From Saprospirales bacterium (lineage in GTDB: Bacteria > Bacteroidota > Bacteroidia > Chitinophagales > Saprospiraceae): a DNA stretch of 47,695 nt. Positions 1-8,435 of this stretch are shown one piece after another. The position numbers and the translations under genes are program-made. Within the stretch, counting starts at the first letter, position 1, and every line of letters starts with the position of its first letter. The stretch covers positions 1 through 47,695 of the forward strand of contig RECS01000121.1 of assembly GCA_007693915.1 (NCBI GenBank), read 5' to 3'. Below the pieces are notes generated by a model. The model ran no database searches. It saw only the letters and a program-made list of their open reading frames with translations, and was not told where the DNA came from.

Positions 1-1244
1 TTAAACATAGAGCCAAAATTTCTGTAATTTTTTGTTTTCATGAGATTACATTTTTTGGTTTAAATTAAAATCGATTACTATGTAATAATTCTTATTGACT
101 TGATTTTTTAACTAATACTACAAAATAACATACTTTAATTAAGAAGCATAAAAAGTTAACTAATCAATGGACAAAGGTATGAACACGGAAAGAAACTATT
201 TTAACTGTCTATGGGTATTTTTTAGATACATATAAATTTAATTCATTTTTCTTTGTTTATCAATTGTTTATACCAATACTTATAAAATTCGTTTTTAACT
301 TTTTAAGTATAATTGACAAAAGGTAGGTTGTTTCGGAGTGAATTTATTCAAATGGACAAAAAGTAGGCCATTTTTTTTAAACCAGTTTTGGTAAGTAAAA
401 TATTGATTCTTATCTATGTTTTTATCAAGCTAAATGGAATCAGAATCTGCTGAGGGCAATCTAAGGTCATTAGTGTTGAATTTGTACCATTGATTTCGGT
501 TGTTTAATGCAAGTCGTTTCGGCTAAGGTTTAGACAAGTTAGAATGAATATTTAAATTATTAGGTTGTAAACAGAGAATTTATGGTGTGGTAACCAAACT
601 TGATTTTATGGATTAATAGCAAGAAATATCAATCAAGCTAAACAAAAACAAACAATTATAAGTTCAGCCTTTGGAAGTGAAAAAAAACATTTTCTAAAAT
701 TTAATCAAGCGATCTTTAATAGGTCTATATTGCTGATTATAAGAATTTTATATCTTATATCCCATCATCCTCTTTCTACTAGACTCAACTATATCTTATT
801 GGTTTGGCAAGTAAGTGACTTCAAGGGTAAAGGTATTTAACATCCATTTCATTAAAAGATTGGCATGATGAAACCTAATATTTTCTATCAAATAGTTATT
901 TTTGAAGGATTTGTGCAGATGTACAATAACTTTTTGTGGTATTTCTTGAAAGAGTGACACTCTTTTGTATTGAAATTTTCAATTGGATAACATTGTTTAA
1001 AAGGGGCAATAATTATAGTCGAAAACCACTTAATTTTGGATGATTTGTAAATGATTTCTAATTTTTTATGCACTTAGGATACCTAAACCAACTTAATTTT
1101 TCCAACTATATCTTGTAAAAGACACCTAATAAAGGAATTTTTATTAAGAAATACCCGGTCGTTTTATACTAATTGGCCCAGCTGTTTCTAACCTCTACCT
1201 TGTATGAGCAGTAATTCAAATACCCTACTAAAAACAAATAACTC
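1..1244. other. AT-rich gene-free region with short degenerate repeats
   Basis: No convincing coding sequence is present on either strand; the longest frame (about 61 codons, minus strand near 888-1073) is low-complexity, Lys/Ile/Tyr-rich and resembles no family I know. The stretch contains three related motifs of the form GACAAA(A)GTAGG (near 169, 314 and 354), three TTTCGG words (331, 496, 517), a 12-base direct repeat CAACTATATCTT (786 and 1103), and small inverted repeats near 948-962 and 969-983. No tRNA, rRNA or IS end is recognisable. It could be an intergenic spacer, a decayed gene or the flank of something outside the window. Confidence 0.6.
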
Positions 1245-3158
1245 TCACCCCATAAACTCCCAAGCTGAGCGATAAGTCCCTTTTTTTTCGATATAATCCA
1301 AAAGTGCTGAATAAAAAAGATCAGTCCCTAGAGTAGCTGAATCCCCAATGATTACCAATTTCCTTTTTGCCCTGGTCATAGCTACGTTCATTCGTCTGTA
1401 GTCCTTCAAAAAACCGATTTTTTGATCAGGATTACTCCTTACAAGAGACAAATAAATCACATCTTTTTCCTGCCCTTGAAAACTATCGATGGTTTTGATC
1501 TGCAAATCAAAAGGAAGTCCAGCCTCCGCTTCCATTTCTTCACGAATAAAGCGAACCTGAGCTGCATAAGGTGACAAAATCCCTACAGTAGGAGAATGAA
1601 TAAAGTTCGTATGCAGCAGCGGATCAAGATGCTCCCGCAAAATGAGGTACTCATCCTTGTTGAAGTAACTGAGGGTATGTTCATGCTGCTGCTCTTCAAA
1701 ACCACAACCTGCAGTATCGACAAACTCAACAGCCTCTGCCAATGCATTATCTGAATTTAATAGCTGCTGTTCAACAGAGTGGTGGGCAGTTAACTTTTTC
1801 CCGTAAAACCACTGATTGGAAAACTCCATAATGGTTTTGTTCATCCTGTACTGTAGATCGAGAAGTGAGAGCCTGTCGGGAAAATTAGAGATAGCAATAT
1901 CCAGTAGGGTTTTTGACATTTGCGAATCCATAAGTTCCGGATTCTTTACCGTAGGAGGTAATTGGAAAGGATCACCTGCAAGGATAACTCTTTGAGCTCT
2001 GACCATAGCCAGCCAACAAGCTCCCTGTAATGCCTGAGCAGCCTCATCTATGATGCAAGTTTTGAATTTCCTTCCTTTCAATACAGAACCATCGCTGCCA
2101 CTTAAGGTAGCGCAAATCACTTCAGCATCGTCCAGTACTTTTTCCACTAGGCGTTTTTCAATATCTGAAGCCCATTGGCTGAGTTCCCGAGATTCTCTGA
2201 ATAACTCCCTTCTCAACTTTCTTTCCTGTGGACCAAAATTCCTTTTATATCGCTCTGCCTGCCTTCTTGCATCCTCTGCCTGTATTCTAACTTTCTTGAT
2301 TTGCTGTGCTTCATCTTGGGAAAAAACTCTTGCCTCTAGGCCGCAGTCCACTATTTCCGGATCAACCCTGGACAGATGGCCCACCCGAACAACTTTGATT
2401 TTTATCGCCTGTAACTGTAGCGTTATCCAATCTACCGCAGCATTCGACGGAGCTGTAACCAGTACCTGCTCACCGGAATTGACCAATTCTTTTATCAGGT
2501 ACTTCAGCGTGGTGGTTTTTCCCGTACCCGGAGGACCGTGTATACAGCCCACATCGTCTGCCAGCAAACAATTTTCTATAGCTTTACATTGTGAAGTATT
2601 GAGCGCCTCATTCTGATAGGGCTCACCCCGCTGTCTTCGCGAGTCCGGAAATTGATTACCATAAAATACATTGAGGATTTTATTGGTTTGGGGAGGGTTT
2701 TTTCCTTCCATCAAACCCTCCATTACTGATCTCATTTGCCGAAAGGTGCGTTCATCATGAAGTACATCCAATCCCAATCCACCATCCGTCAACCATTCAG
2801 GTAGGTCTCTGAGTTGTAAAAAGACTTTCATTTGATTTTTGTGCTTCCAGTGGACTACCGCCCTGCACTCATTTTCAATATTTCCCTCTTTAGCTGAAAA
2901 AAAGCGTACCGGCATACCCGATTGAAAGTGATCTTCTCTTTTTTTCTTGTTCATATATTCAAGAATGGCATAAGGAATTCCGCCCATTGCAAAGCCAGAA
3001 TCCGTAACATTCAATGGAAACCGACTAAATCCATCCTCGACTCTTTTGGCTATTGGCTGTTCATTCAATAAGCTCTTAAAAAGTTCCTGCTGATACTTTC
3101 TCTCCTTCTCTAAACAATTCAACCAATGGCTTATCCCGGCTACAATCTCTTCTCTCAT
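1245..3158 (-). CDS. SF1 superfamily DNA/RNA helicase, IGHMBP2/UPF1-like
   Basis: This 637-residue protein is an AAA_11/AAA_12-type superfamily 1 helicase, the group that includes IGHMBP2, UPF1 and Dna2. A Q-motif-like LNTSQCKAI (186-194) precedes Walker A GPPGTGKT (208-215). Walker B is IIDEAAQ (369-375), followed by GDPFQLPPTV (395-404). The C-terminal RecA lobe carries QYRM, DSFQGQEKDVIYLS and a final RRMNVAMTRAKRKL motif VI. Residues 270-345 contain a charged helical insertion. The first 180 residues resemble the N-terminal domain of IGHMBP2-type proteins and carry no nuclease signature. The family unwinds nucleic acid 5' to 3' in characterised members; the substrate here is unknown. The gene starts about 15 bases beyond the T-tract of a strong terminator that follows the S9 peptidase, so it may depend on readthrough or on a promoter inside the spacer. 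Confidence 0.92.
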   Translation of the reverse strand: MREEIVAGISHWLNCLEKERKYQQELFKSLLNEQPIAKRVEDGFSRFPLNVTDSGFAMGGIPYAILEYMNKKKREDHFQSGMPVRFFSAKEGNIENECRAVVHWKHKNQMKVFLQLRDLPEWLTDGGLGLDVLHDERTFRQMRSVMEGLMEGKNPPQTNKILNVFYGNQFPDSRRQRGEPYQNEALNTSQCKAIENCLLADDVGCIHGPPGTGKTTTLKYLIKELVNSGEQVLVTAPSNAAVDWITLQLQAIKIKVVRVGHLSRVDPEIVDCGLEARVFSQDEAQQIKKVRIQAEDARRQAERYKRNFGPQERKLRRELFRESRELSQWASDIEKRLVEKVLDDAEVICATLSGSDGSVLKGRKFKTCIIDEAAQALQGACWLAMVRAQRVILAGDPFQLPPTVKNPELMDSQMSKTLLDIAISNFPDRLSLLDLQYRMNKTIMEFSNQWFYGKKLTAHHSVEQQLLNSDNALAEAVEFVDTAGCGFEEQQHEHTLSYFNKDEYLILREHLDPLLHTNFIHSPTVGILSPYAAQVRFIREEMEAEAGLPFDLQIKTIDSFQGQEKDVIYLSLVRSNPDQKIGFLKDYRRMNVAMTRAKRKLVIIGDSATLGTDLFYSALLDYIEKKGTYRSAWEFMG

Positions 3159-3172
3159 GGTAAGAATTTATG

Positions 3173-3198
3173 AAAAAAGGGATCCAATAAGATCCCTT
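3173..3198 (-). terminator. Rho-independent terminator after the S9 peptidase gene
   Basis: A perfect 8-bp stem AAGGGATC/GATCCCTT (3177-3184 with 3191-3198) encloses a six-base loop. On the minus strand it is followed by a run of six T, so it acts on transcripts coming from the S9 peptidase. It sits between that stop codon and the helicase start. Confidence 0.85.
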
Positions 3199-3225
3199 CT
3201 TAGTATTGCGTTATTTCTCTTCTCT

Positions 3226-5235
3226 TTATTTCAATGTCTCATCAAGCCACCTGATAAATTCTCTGTGCCACAACACACTATTCTGGGGTTGAAGAACCCA
3301 ATGGCCTTCTGTCGGAAAGTATAAAAATCGGCTCTTTATTCCCTGTAGCTGAGCAGCATGAAAAGCTTGAATTCCCTCTCCAATAGGCACTCTAAAGTCC
3401 AATTCTCCGTGAATAACCAGCATAGGCGTATCCCAGTTGCCGACATACAAATGAGGTGAATGCAATTTATAACTCTCCGGTACAGGGTCTTCCCAAAATG
3501 GGCCACCCACATCCCAATTTGCAAAAAACTGCTCTTCTGTAGTAAGGTACCAGCTTTCCAGATTGAACAACCCACAATGTGAAATAAAACTCTTAAATCT
3601 CCCTTCATGATTTCCAGCAAGCCAAAAAACTGAGTATCCACCAAAACTCGCTCCTACTGCTCCAAGGCGATCCTCATCCACATAGGGCTTTTCAGCGGCA
3701 TAATCAATTGCACTGAGATAGTCCTTCATAGCCTGTCCCCCCCAATCTCCACTTATCTGATCGTTCCACTCCCTTCCAAAAGATGGTAAACCCCTTCTAT
3801 TGGGTGCTACAATGATATAACCGTCACTTGCCATGAGCATAAAGTTCCACCTGTAAGAGAAAAACTGACTAACCGGCGATTGAGGACCTCCCTGACAATA
3901 GAGAATGGTCGGATATTTTTTGGAGGGATCAAAGTTAGGTGGATAAATCATCCATACCAGCATTTGCTTACCATCGGTGGTTTCCACCCATTCCGCTTTA
4001 ACTTCACTTAAGTCGAGACTAGCCAATAATTCAGTATTCACCTGACTCAACTGGGTTTCCTCTCCTGTAATTACATCAACTTTAAAAATTTCATCTGGCA
4101 GTGCCATGGTGGATTTAGCTCCTATAATAAAGTCATCCTGTGGAATAAAGCTATTGTAATTATGGACACCATCGGTAACCTGCTCTACTCTACCATCTGC
4201 CAATCTAATTCTGCTCACCTGAAATGTTGCATGTCTCGGATTTCTAAAGAAAATCCATTGTCCATCCTTACTAAATTGCGGTCCATACGCATTTTCATCC
4301 CATCCCTCAGTTAATTCAATTTGGAAATCAGCCTGCAGATCCAGAAACATTATTCTATACCTATCAGATTCAAAACCATCCCGTTCCTGACTGTTCCATG
4401 CAAGAAAGCGTCCGTTGGGTGAGAAGACCGGATCTTTGTCATAACCCATATTCCCTTCCGTTAGATTGGTAGTTTTTCCGGTTCTAATATCATAAAGGTA
4501 AATATCTGAGTTGGTGGAAAGTGTATAATCCAATCCACTCATCTTCTTACAGGTATAAGCTATTTGATTGCCATCGGGGCTCCAATTAATTTGCGACAAA
4601 CCACCAAATGGTTTCATAGGGCTATCATAAGGTTCGTTCATGATGTTTGTTGCCTCTCCTATAAGTTTACCGTCGTTGTATCCAATATAAAAAATGTTTC
4701 TATGCTTTCCATCGTTCCATTTATCCCAATGACGATACATCAGGTCATCAATAATAAGAGCCTCAGCTTTTGGTAAATCAGGATGATGATCAAGTGTTGT
4801 TTTGCCGAATTGCACCTCCTTATAAAACAAAATATGCTCAGCTGTCGGTGAATACTTGAACCCCTGCATAGCAAAGTTGGAGACTTTCTTTTTATTGGCT
4901 CCATCGAGATCCATTTCCCACAGATAGCCATTTCTCAAAAAACCAATTCGCTCACCGTCGGGATGAAATTGCGCATTGCCTTCAAAAGACTCAAAAGCGG
5001 TAATTTTTCTACTCTCACCTGTCTCGGTATTGATGATATGCAAGTCCTGCTGACCACTGTTGTTTTTTACATCAAAAGTAGCTACACCATATACCGCAAA
5101 CTTCCCATCAGGAGAGAGCGCCTGAAGACTTACCCGATCTAGCTCCCAGAGGGTTTCAGGGGTGATGACGTTTTGTGCTTTCAGCACATTTGCGAGAAAA
5201 AGAACTACAAAAAAAGGAATAAGGTATTTTTTCAT
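3226..5235 (-). CDS. Secreted S9 family serine peptidase (prolyl oligopeptidase / acylaminoacyl-peptidase type)
   Basis: The 669-residue product begins with a Sec signal peptide (about residues 1-20, cleavage near LKA-QN). Residues 30-400 hold beta-propeller repeats of the WD40-like/PD40 kind (repeated SPDG, HPDG and SPNG turns). Residues 430-669 form the alpha/beta-hydrolase catalytic domain. The catalytic triad is visible: Ser530 in GASFGGYS, Asp613 in HGELDFRVP and His645 in EGHWV. Members cleave short peptides in the periplasm or at the surface, feeding peptide uptake. The gene lies 12 bases downstream of the CnoX-like thioredoxin gene and is probably cotranscribed with it. It ends before a strong terminator. 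The exact peptide specificity (dipeptidyl or acylaminoacyl) cannot be read from the sequence. Confidence 0.93.
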   Translation of the reverse strand: MKKYLIPFFVVLFLANVLKAQNVITPETLWELDRVSLQALSPDGKFAVYGVATFDVKNNSGQQDLHIINTETGESRKITAFESFEGNAQFHPDGERIGFLRNGYLWEMDLDGANKKKVSNFAMQGFKYSPTAEHILFYKEVQFGKTTLDHHPDLPKAEALIIDDLMYRHWDKWNDGKHRNIFYIGYNDGKLIGEATNIMNEPYDSPMKPFGGLSQINWSPDGNQIAYTCKKMSGLDYTLSTNSDIYLYDIRTGKTTNLTEGNMGYDKDPVFSPNGRFLAWNSQERDGFESDRYRIMFLDLQADFQIELTEGWDENAYGPQFSKDGQWIFFRNPRHATFQVSRIRLADGRVEQVTDGVHNYNSFIPQDDFIIGAKSTMALPDEIFKVDVITGEETQLSQVNTELLASLDLSEVKAEWVETTDGKQMLVWMIYPPNFDPSKKYPTILYCQGGPQSPVSQFFSYRWNFMLMASDGYIIVAPNRRGLPSFGREWNDQISGDWGGQAMKDYLSAIDYAAEKPYVDEDRLGAVGASFGGYSVFWLAGNHEGRFKSFISHCGLFNLESWYLTTEEQFFANWDVGGPFWEDPVPESYKLHSPHLYVGNWDTPMLVIHGELDFRVPIGEGIQAFHAAQLQGIKSRFLYFPTEGHWVLQPQNSVLWHREFIRWLDETLK

Positions 5236-5247
5236 GATTTCAATTTT

Positions 5248-6036
5248 TTAGCTTAAATACATATTGAATAATTTTCTATATTTTTTTGACACAGGATGTC
5301 CATCGCCAAGACAAGTAAAGAAGGCTACTGCCAATTTTTTTAGGTCATCATTTGCATTAATGGAACCATCTGCAGCAAATTCAGTAAACGTTTGAGCAAG
5401 TCGATTCAAATCCTTATCTTTTATAAGTTTTACTACCAAGGATTTGTCATCAGTAACAGCTTCGCATTTATTGGAAATTAATTCATCCAGTAAGTTCCTA
5501 AAATAAGGGACCAACCAATGGTTTTCATTAGCTGCTTCAAACTCATTCAAAAAGGCGACGCCATCCTCAGGTTGACTGAAAGAAACTGCCCTTAGATATT
5601 CAAGTTGAAGATCTTTGTCCTCGGGATTCACCCTAAGCCATTGCTCCAATTGGTCAGATCGCCGCTCATCCGGAACGGGTGGGAGGGCTTCAAGATACTT
5701 TCTCCAATCAGAATCCTGATTATCAGCTTGCAAGTCAGGAAGGTGTTTGATTAGCCATTTTTCCAATTCAGCTTCACTCAATGCGCCTTGCGAAACTCCG
5801 GAGATTTTTCCTTCGGAAAGCAAAACGATAGTAGGTATACTCTGTACTCTAAATTGAGCCGCTAAATCTTGGTTCTCTTCCACATCGATTTTTTCCAGGT
5901 GGAGACCATTGGTGAATTTAGCAGCCACTTTATCGAGGATGGGGCCAAAGGTTTTACAGGGTCCACACCATTCCGCCCAGAAGTCAATTAACACAGCTTT
6001 CTTCAATGAGAGCTCAGCTAACTCTTGTATGCTCAT
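5248..6036 (-). CDS. cnoX: Thioredoxin-domain co-chaperone with C-terminal TPR-like region (CnoX/YbbN-like)
   Basis: Residues 1-105 form a thioredoxin fold with the active-site motif WCGPC (Cys24, Cys27) and the cis-proline loop SIPT (Pro68). The remaining 150 residues are helical and end in a GDGHPVSKKYRKLF motif, which matches the C-terminal TPR_20 region of YbbN/CnoX proteins. There is no signal peptide, so the protein should be cytoplasmic. Characterised CnoX proteins protect oxidised clients and hand them to chaperonins. Unlike E. coli CnoX, whose motif is SQHC, this one keeps a redox-competent CGPC and could still reduce disulfides. The gene is first in a two-gene unit with the S9 peptidase. 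Confidence 0.85.
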   Translation of the reverse strand: MSIQELAELSLKKAVLIDFWAEWCGPCKTFGPILDKVAAKFTNGLHLEKIDVEENQDLAAQFRVQSIPTIVLLSEGKISGVSQGALSEAELEKWLIKHLPDLQADNQDSDWRKYLEALPPVPDERRSDQLEQWLRVNPEDKDLQLEYLRAVSFSQPEDGVAFLNEFEAANENHWLVPYFRNLLDELISNKCEAVTDDKSLVVKLIKDKDLNRLAQTFTEFAADGSINANDDLKKLAVAFFTCLGDGHPVSKKYRKLFNMYLS

Positions 6037-6119
6037 TTATCACTTTTTTTTCAGAACCCGAAATTAAGCAATTATAACAGTTTTAATTCTTTTAGATGGA
6101 AAAAAGTTTTGAAAACCCC

Positions 6120-6662
6120 TTATCGCACTGCAAAGTCGGTCGGATCTGCTTCAGATATAACCATCGGGATTTCAGTCCTGATCAACATTCTCCCCTCAAA
6201 GTCGAGTTGATCGAAAGTAAGTCCAAAGTGGGTCAATGCAAAATCATTTCTCAACTGACTGTACGCAGACATAATCTCATTATAAACACTCAGGTGAGTT
6301 TCGTATAGTGTACCTCTATCATTTTGGATGCTGACTACAGCCTGACGCGGAGAGTCAACAAAATCAGGTCTTCCTTCAGGATTAGCGATAAAGAAAATTA
6401 AGCGCTCTTTAATTTCTTCGATCTGAGCATAATCTCCATTAATTAGAAGCTGATTATCTGCATTTATCTTTATCCGAAATAAACTACCCGGGGGTATAAG
6501 AGCGATTTCATCAGAAATTGGAGGTAACCTGACTAAAATGCCTCTGTCCTGAAGGATAGTAGTTGTAACCAGAAAAAAAATCAGTAGCAAAAAAGCGATA
6601 TCTGCCATAGCACCCGGGGAGACTTCATTGCCTTTTAAGTTCTTCTTTCTATTGCGAAACAT
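6120..6662 (-). CDS. exbD: ExbD/TolR family biopolymer transport protein (third copy)
   Basis: This 180-residue single-span protein has a short basic N-terminus, one transmembrane helix carrying the conserved proton-pathway Asp (Asp21 in GAMADIAFLL), and a periplasmic domain. It is closely related to the ExbD encoded at 7337-7891: the two share the block ADIAFLLLIFFLVTTTI and then DRGILVRLPP, and have similar length and similar C-termini (I-SEA-PT). It is much less similar to the 155-residue ExbD between them. A strong terminator precedes it, so it is probably expressed separately from the exbB operon or through readthrough. ExbD works with ExbB to convert proton motive force into movement of TonB-type partners. 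No TonB gene is nearby. Confidence 0.92.
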   Translation of the reverse strand: MFRNRKKNLKGNEVSPGAMADIAFLLLIFFLVTTTILQDRGILVRLPPISDEIALIPPGSLFRIKINADNQLLINGDYAQIEEIKERLIFFIANPEGRPDFVDSPRQAVVSIQNDRGTLYETHLSVYNEIMSAYSQLRNDFALTHFGLTFDQLDFEGRMLIRTEIPMVISEADPTDFAVR

Positions 6663-6744
6663 AAGTTAAAGATTAGATTAACAAAAAGGTTTCTGCTATA
6701 GAGATGCATATCAAAAGTGCTTAGGTGTACAAAGTGAAGGTTCT

Positions 6745-6786
6745 AAAAAATAAAAAACCCGCAACTCATTTGAATGAGATGCGGGT
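6745..6786 (-). terminator. Strong terminator between the second and third exbD genes
   Basis: The stem ACCCGCA/TGCGGGT (6757-6763 with 6780-6786) is extended by CTCAT/ATGAG across an A-A mismatch, around a TTGA loop. On the minus strand the stem is followed by a T-rich tract (6745-6757). It would end most transcripts of the exbB-exbD-exbD unit before the last exbD copy. Confidence 0.85.
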
Positions 6787-6809
6787 CAGGAAGTAATTAA
6801 AATAAATCT

Positions 6810-7277
6810 TTAATCTATTCTGGGCCTCGCAGAGTAGTTTACTTTGTATTGCTCAACCTTACGAAGTTCAGTTTTAACATCAGTGACAATTCCCATAGTC
6901 ACTTGTCCATCTACCCTCAGCGAAGAGGTGATAGCAGGGATTTGGTTTTCAGGAACCCTAAGTCTGTGCTCTTCAATAAAAAAGCGAATATCGTGCGGCT
7001 CTCTGATGGCATCACCCAACTGTATCCTTGGAGAAGTACCATAGATATGTTGATACCTCTGTACCGGACGTCCAATATAAATATAGTTCACAAGTGACTT
7101 TCTTTCCAATGACGTTAGCTCTGTAGCCTCTGGAGTAGTAACCTGTACAATAATCTCAGCATCACGCAAAACAGTTACCACCATAAAAAAGAAGAGTAAC
7201 ATGAAGATTATGTCAGGCAGAGAAGCTGTCTGTATTGCCGGGGATGATTTCCCTCTTTTTTTTCTAAATCTCGACAT
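6810..7277 (-). CDS. exbD: ExbD/TolR family biopolymer transport protein (short divergent copy)
   Basis: The protein has 155 residues, a basic cytoplasmic tail (RFRKKRGK), one transmembrane helix with the conserved Asp22 (SLPDIIFMLLFFFMVVT), and a periplasmic region of about 110 residues. It belongs to the shorter of the two ExbD subtypes that sit in tandem in Bacteroidota exb clusters. The long paralogues flank it on both sides. It is 59 bases downstream of the first exbD and is followed by a strong terminator, so it is probably the last gene of the exbB transcript. Two different ExbD subunits may form a mixed dimer inside the ExbB pentamer; that is inference. Confidence 0.92.
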   Translation of the reverse strand: MSRFRKKRGKSSPAIQTASLPDIIFMLLFFFMVVTVLRDAEIIVQVTTPEATELTSLERKSLVNYIYIGRPVQRYQHIYGTSPRIQLGDAIREPHDIRFFIEEHRLRVPENQIPAITSSLRVDGQVTMGIVTDVKTELRKVEQYKVNYSARPRID

Positions 7278-7336
7278 ATTATTTAGTCATTTAAAATATT
7301 ACGGACTCGTTTAAACTTTAAAGTAGACTACGATGG

Positions 7337-7891
7337 CTATCCCTCATCACCAAACTCAGTTGGCTCAGCCTCCGAAATAATCATTGGAATTTCCTCTCTT
7401 ATTTCTCTCCTTTGATCTACATTAAGATTTTCATAAATAGAACCAAATAGTTGGCGCGAAAGGTCATCCCTCAATTCATTGTAAGCCCCCATTATCTCAT
7501 TATAAATTTCAAGATAGGTTTGATAATTAGTCCCTCGGTCATTTTTAAGAGAAATTATAGCTCTTCTCGGACTCTCCGCCAAAGTAGGGTCATCGAGAGG
7601 GTTCATAATAAACTCTTTCGCCCTTTCCCTTAAGTCGCTAACCCTTGCAGGTTCACCCCTAACCAAAAGTTGATTTTGAGCATTAACTAATATGGAGAAT
7701 ACATTTCTTTCGTTAAGTTGTGTGATATCCGGTTCCTCATCAGACCAAGGTGGTAGGCGCACCAAAATACCCCTATCTTCTACTATAGTTGTAGTTACCA
7801 GAAAAAAGATTAACAGCAGGAAGGCAATATCAGCCATAGCACCTGCATTAATCTCGTTGGTCATTCGGTCTCTTGACGACTTTCTAGCCAT
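7337..7891 (-). CDS. exbD: ExbD/TolR family biopolymer transport protein (first copy)
   Basis: The 184-residue product has a single membrane helix with the conserved Asp21 (GAMADIAFLLL), preceded by a short basic segment and followed by a periplasmic domain. That domain includes RGILVRLPPWSDEEP, the start of the region that mediates partner contact in ExbD proteins. It is the closest relative in this window of the 6120-6662 copy. The gene lies 18 bases after the four-helix membrane protein and is clearly part of the exbB operon. The acidic C-terminus (EAEPTEFGDEG) resembles that of the third copy. Confidence 0.93.
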   Translation of the reverse strand: MARKSSRDRMTNEINAGAMADIAFLLLIFFLVTTTIVEDRGILVRLPPWSDEEPDITQLNERNVFSILVNAQNQLLVRGEPARVSDLRERAKEFIMNPLDDPTLAESPRRAIISLKNDRGTNYQTYLEIYNEIMGAYNELRDDLSRQLFGSIYENLNVDQRREIREEIPMIISEAEPTEFGDEG

Positions 7892-7909
7892 AACGCTTTT
7901 TTGAATTAA

Positions 7910-8392
7910 TTAATTTTTAATTAAATTGTACACCTCAGCTACAATTATTGACAATGCTGCTATGCCACCAAGAATTAATGTAGTGGTAAGTCCTGCAGAT
8001 ACAAATTTGCTAACCCCTTCTGTGATATCAAAACGCTCAAGAGTAGCTGCCATTGCTGTATCAAATCCTGAATCAGCAGTAGAATAGGTAATTAGACCTA
8101 TGATCAGGACAGCTATTAAACCGGCAATAAACTTAACAGACTTCTTTGGTTCTCTAACTAAAAACCAAATACCAAAAGCAGCTGCAATGATGGCACAGAT
8201 AATGACTAGATAAATCGCAGCATTAAGACCAAAATCAAAGATAGTAGATTCAAATTGCTCTTCATCACTCATGACTTCGAATTGATCAATGCCGGCATTG
8301 ATACTAAAAAAGTAAATCAATGCAATCAGCCCTCCTAGTCCTATTGCGAACAGTTGCCCGTATTTTGTAAAAAACTTATATAATTTGACCAT
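7910..8392 (-). CDS. Four-helix inner-membrane protein of the ExbBD cluster, function unknown
   Basis: No enzymatic motif is visible in this 160-residue protein. It has four hydrophobic segments (about residues 14-32, 56-77, 87-105 and 132-155). An acidic stretch, MSDEEQFEST, follows the first segment. In Bacteroidota a small membrane protein of this kind commonly sits between exbB and the exbD genes, which suggests it is an accessory subunit of the proton-driven complex. Its spacing to the neighbours (43 bases to exbB, 18 bases to exbD) supports cotranscription. I do not assign a biochemical role. Confidence 0.8.
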   Translation of the reverse strand: MVKLYKFFTKYGQLFAIGLGGLIALIYFFSINAGIDQFEVMSDEEQFESTIFDFGLNAAIYLVIICAIIAAAFGIWFLVREPKKSVKFIAGLIAVLIIGLITYSTADSGFDTAMAATLERFDITEGVSKFVSAGLTTTLILGGIAALSIIVAEVYNLIKN

Positions 8393-8435
8393 GAATATTC
8401 AGATTTAAATTGGAAAAATGAAAGGTAAGTTACAT

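Noticed and set aside
888-1073. 61-codon minus-strand open frame in the gene-free left end
   Set aside because: Composition is low-complexity (Lys, Ile, Tyr), no domain is recognisable, and there is no promoter or ribosome-binding signal. I treat it as chance in AT-rich DNA.
2050-2616. 188-codon plus-strand open frame inside the helicase gene
   Set aside because: It lies antisense to conserved helicase motifs, is Ser/Cys/Leu-rich and matches no family.
3336-3644. 102-codon frame inside the S9 peptidase
   Set aside because: It overlaps the catalytic domain of the real gene in another frame and has no independent support.
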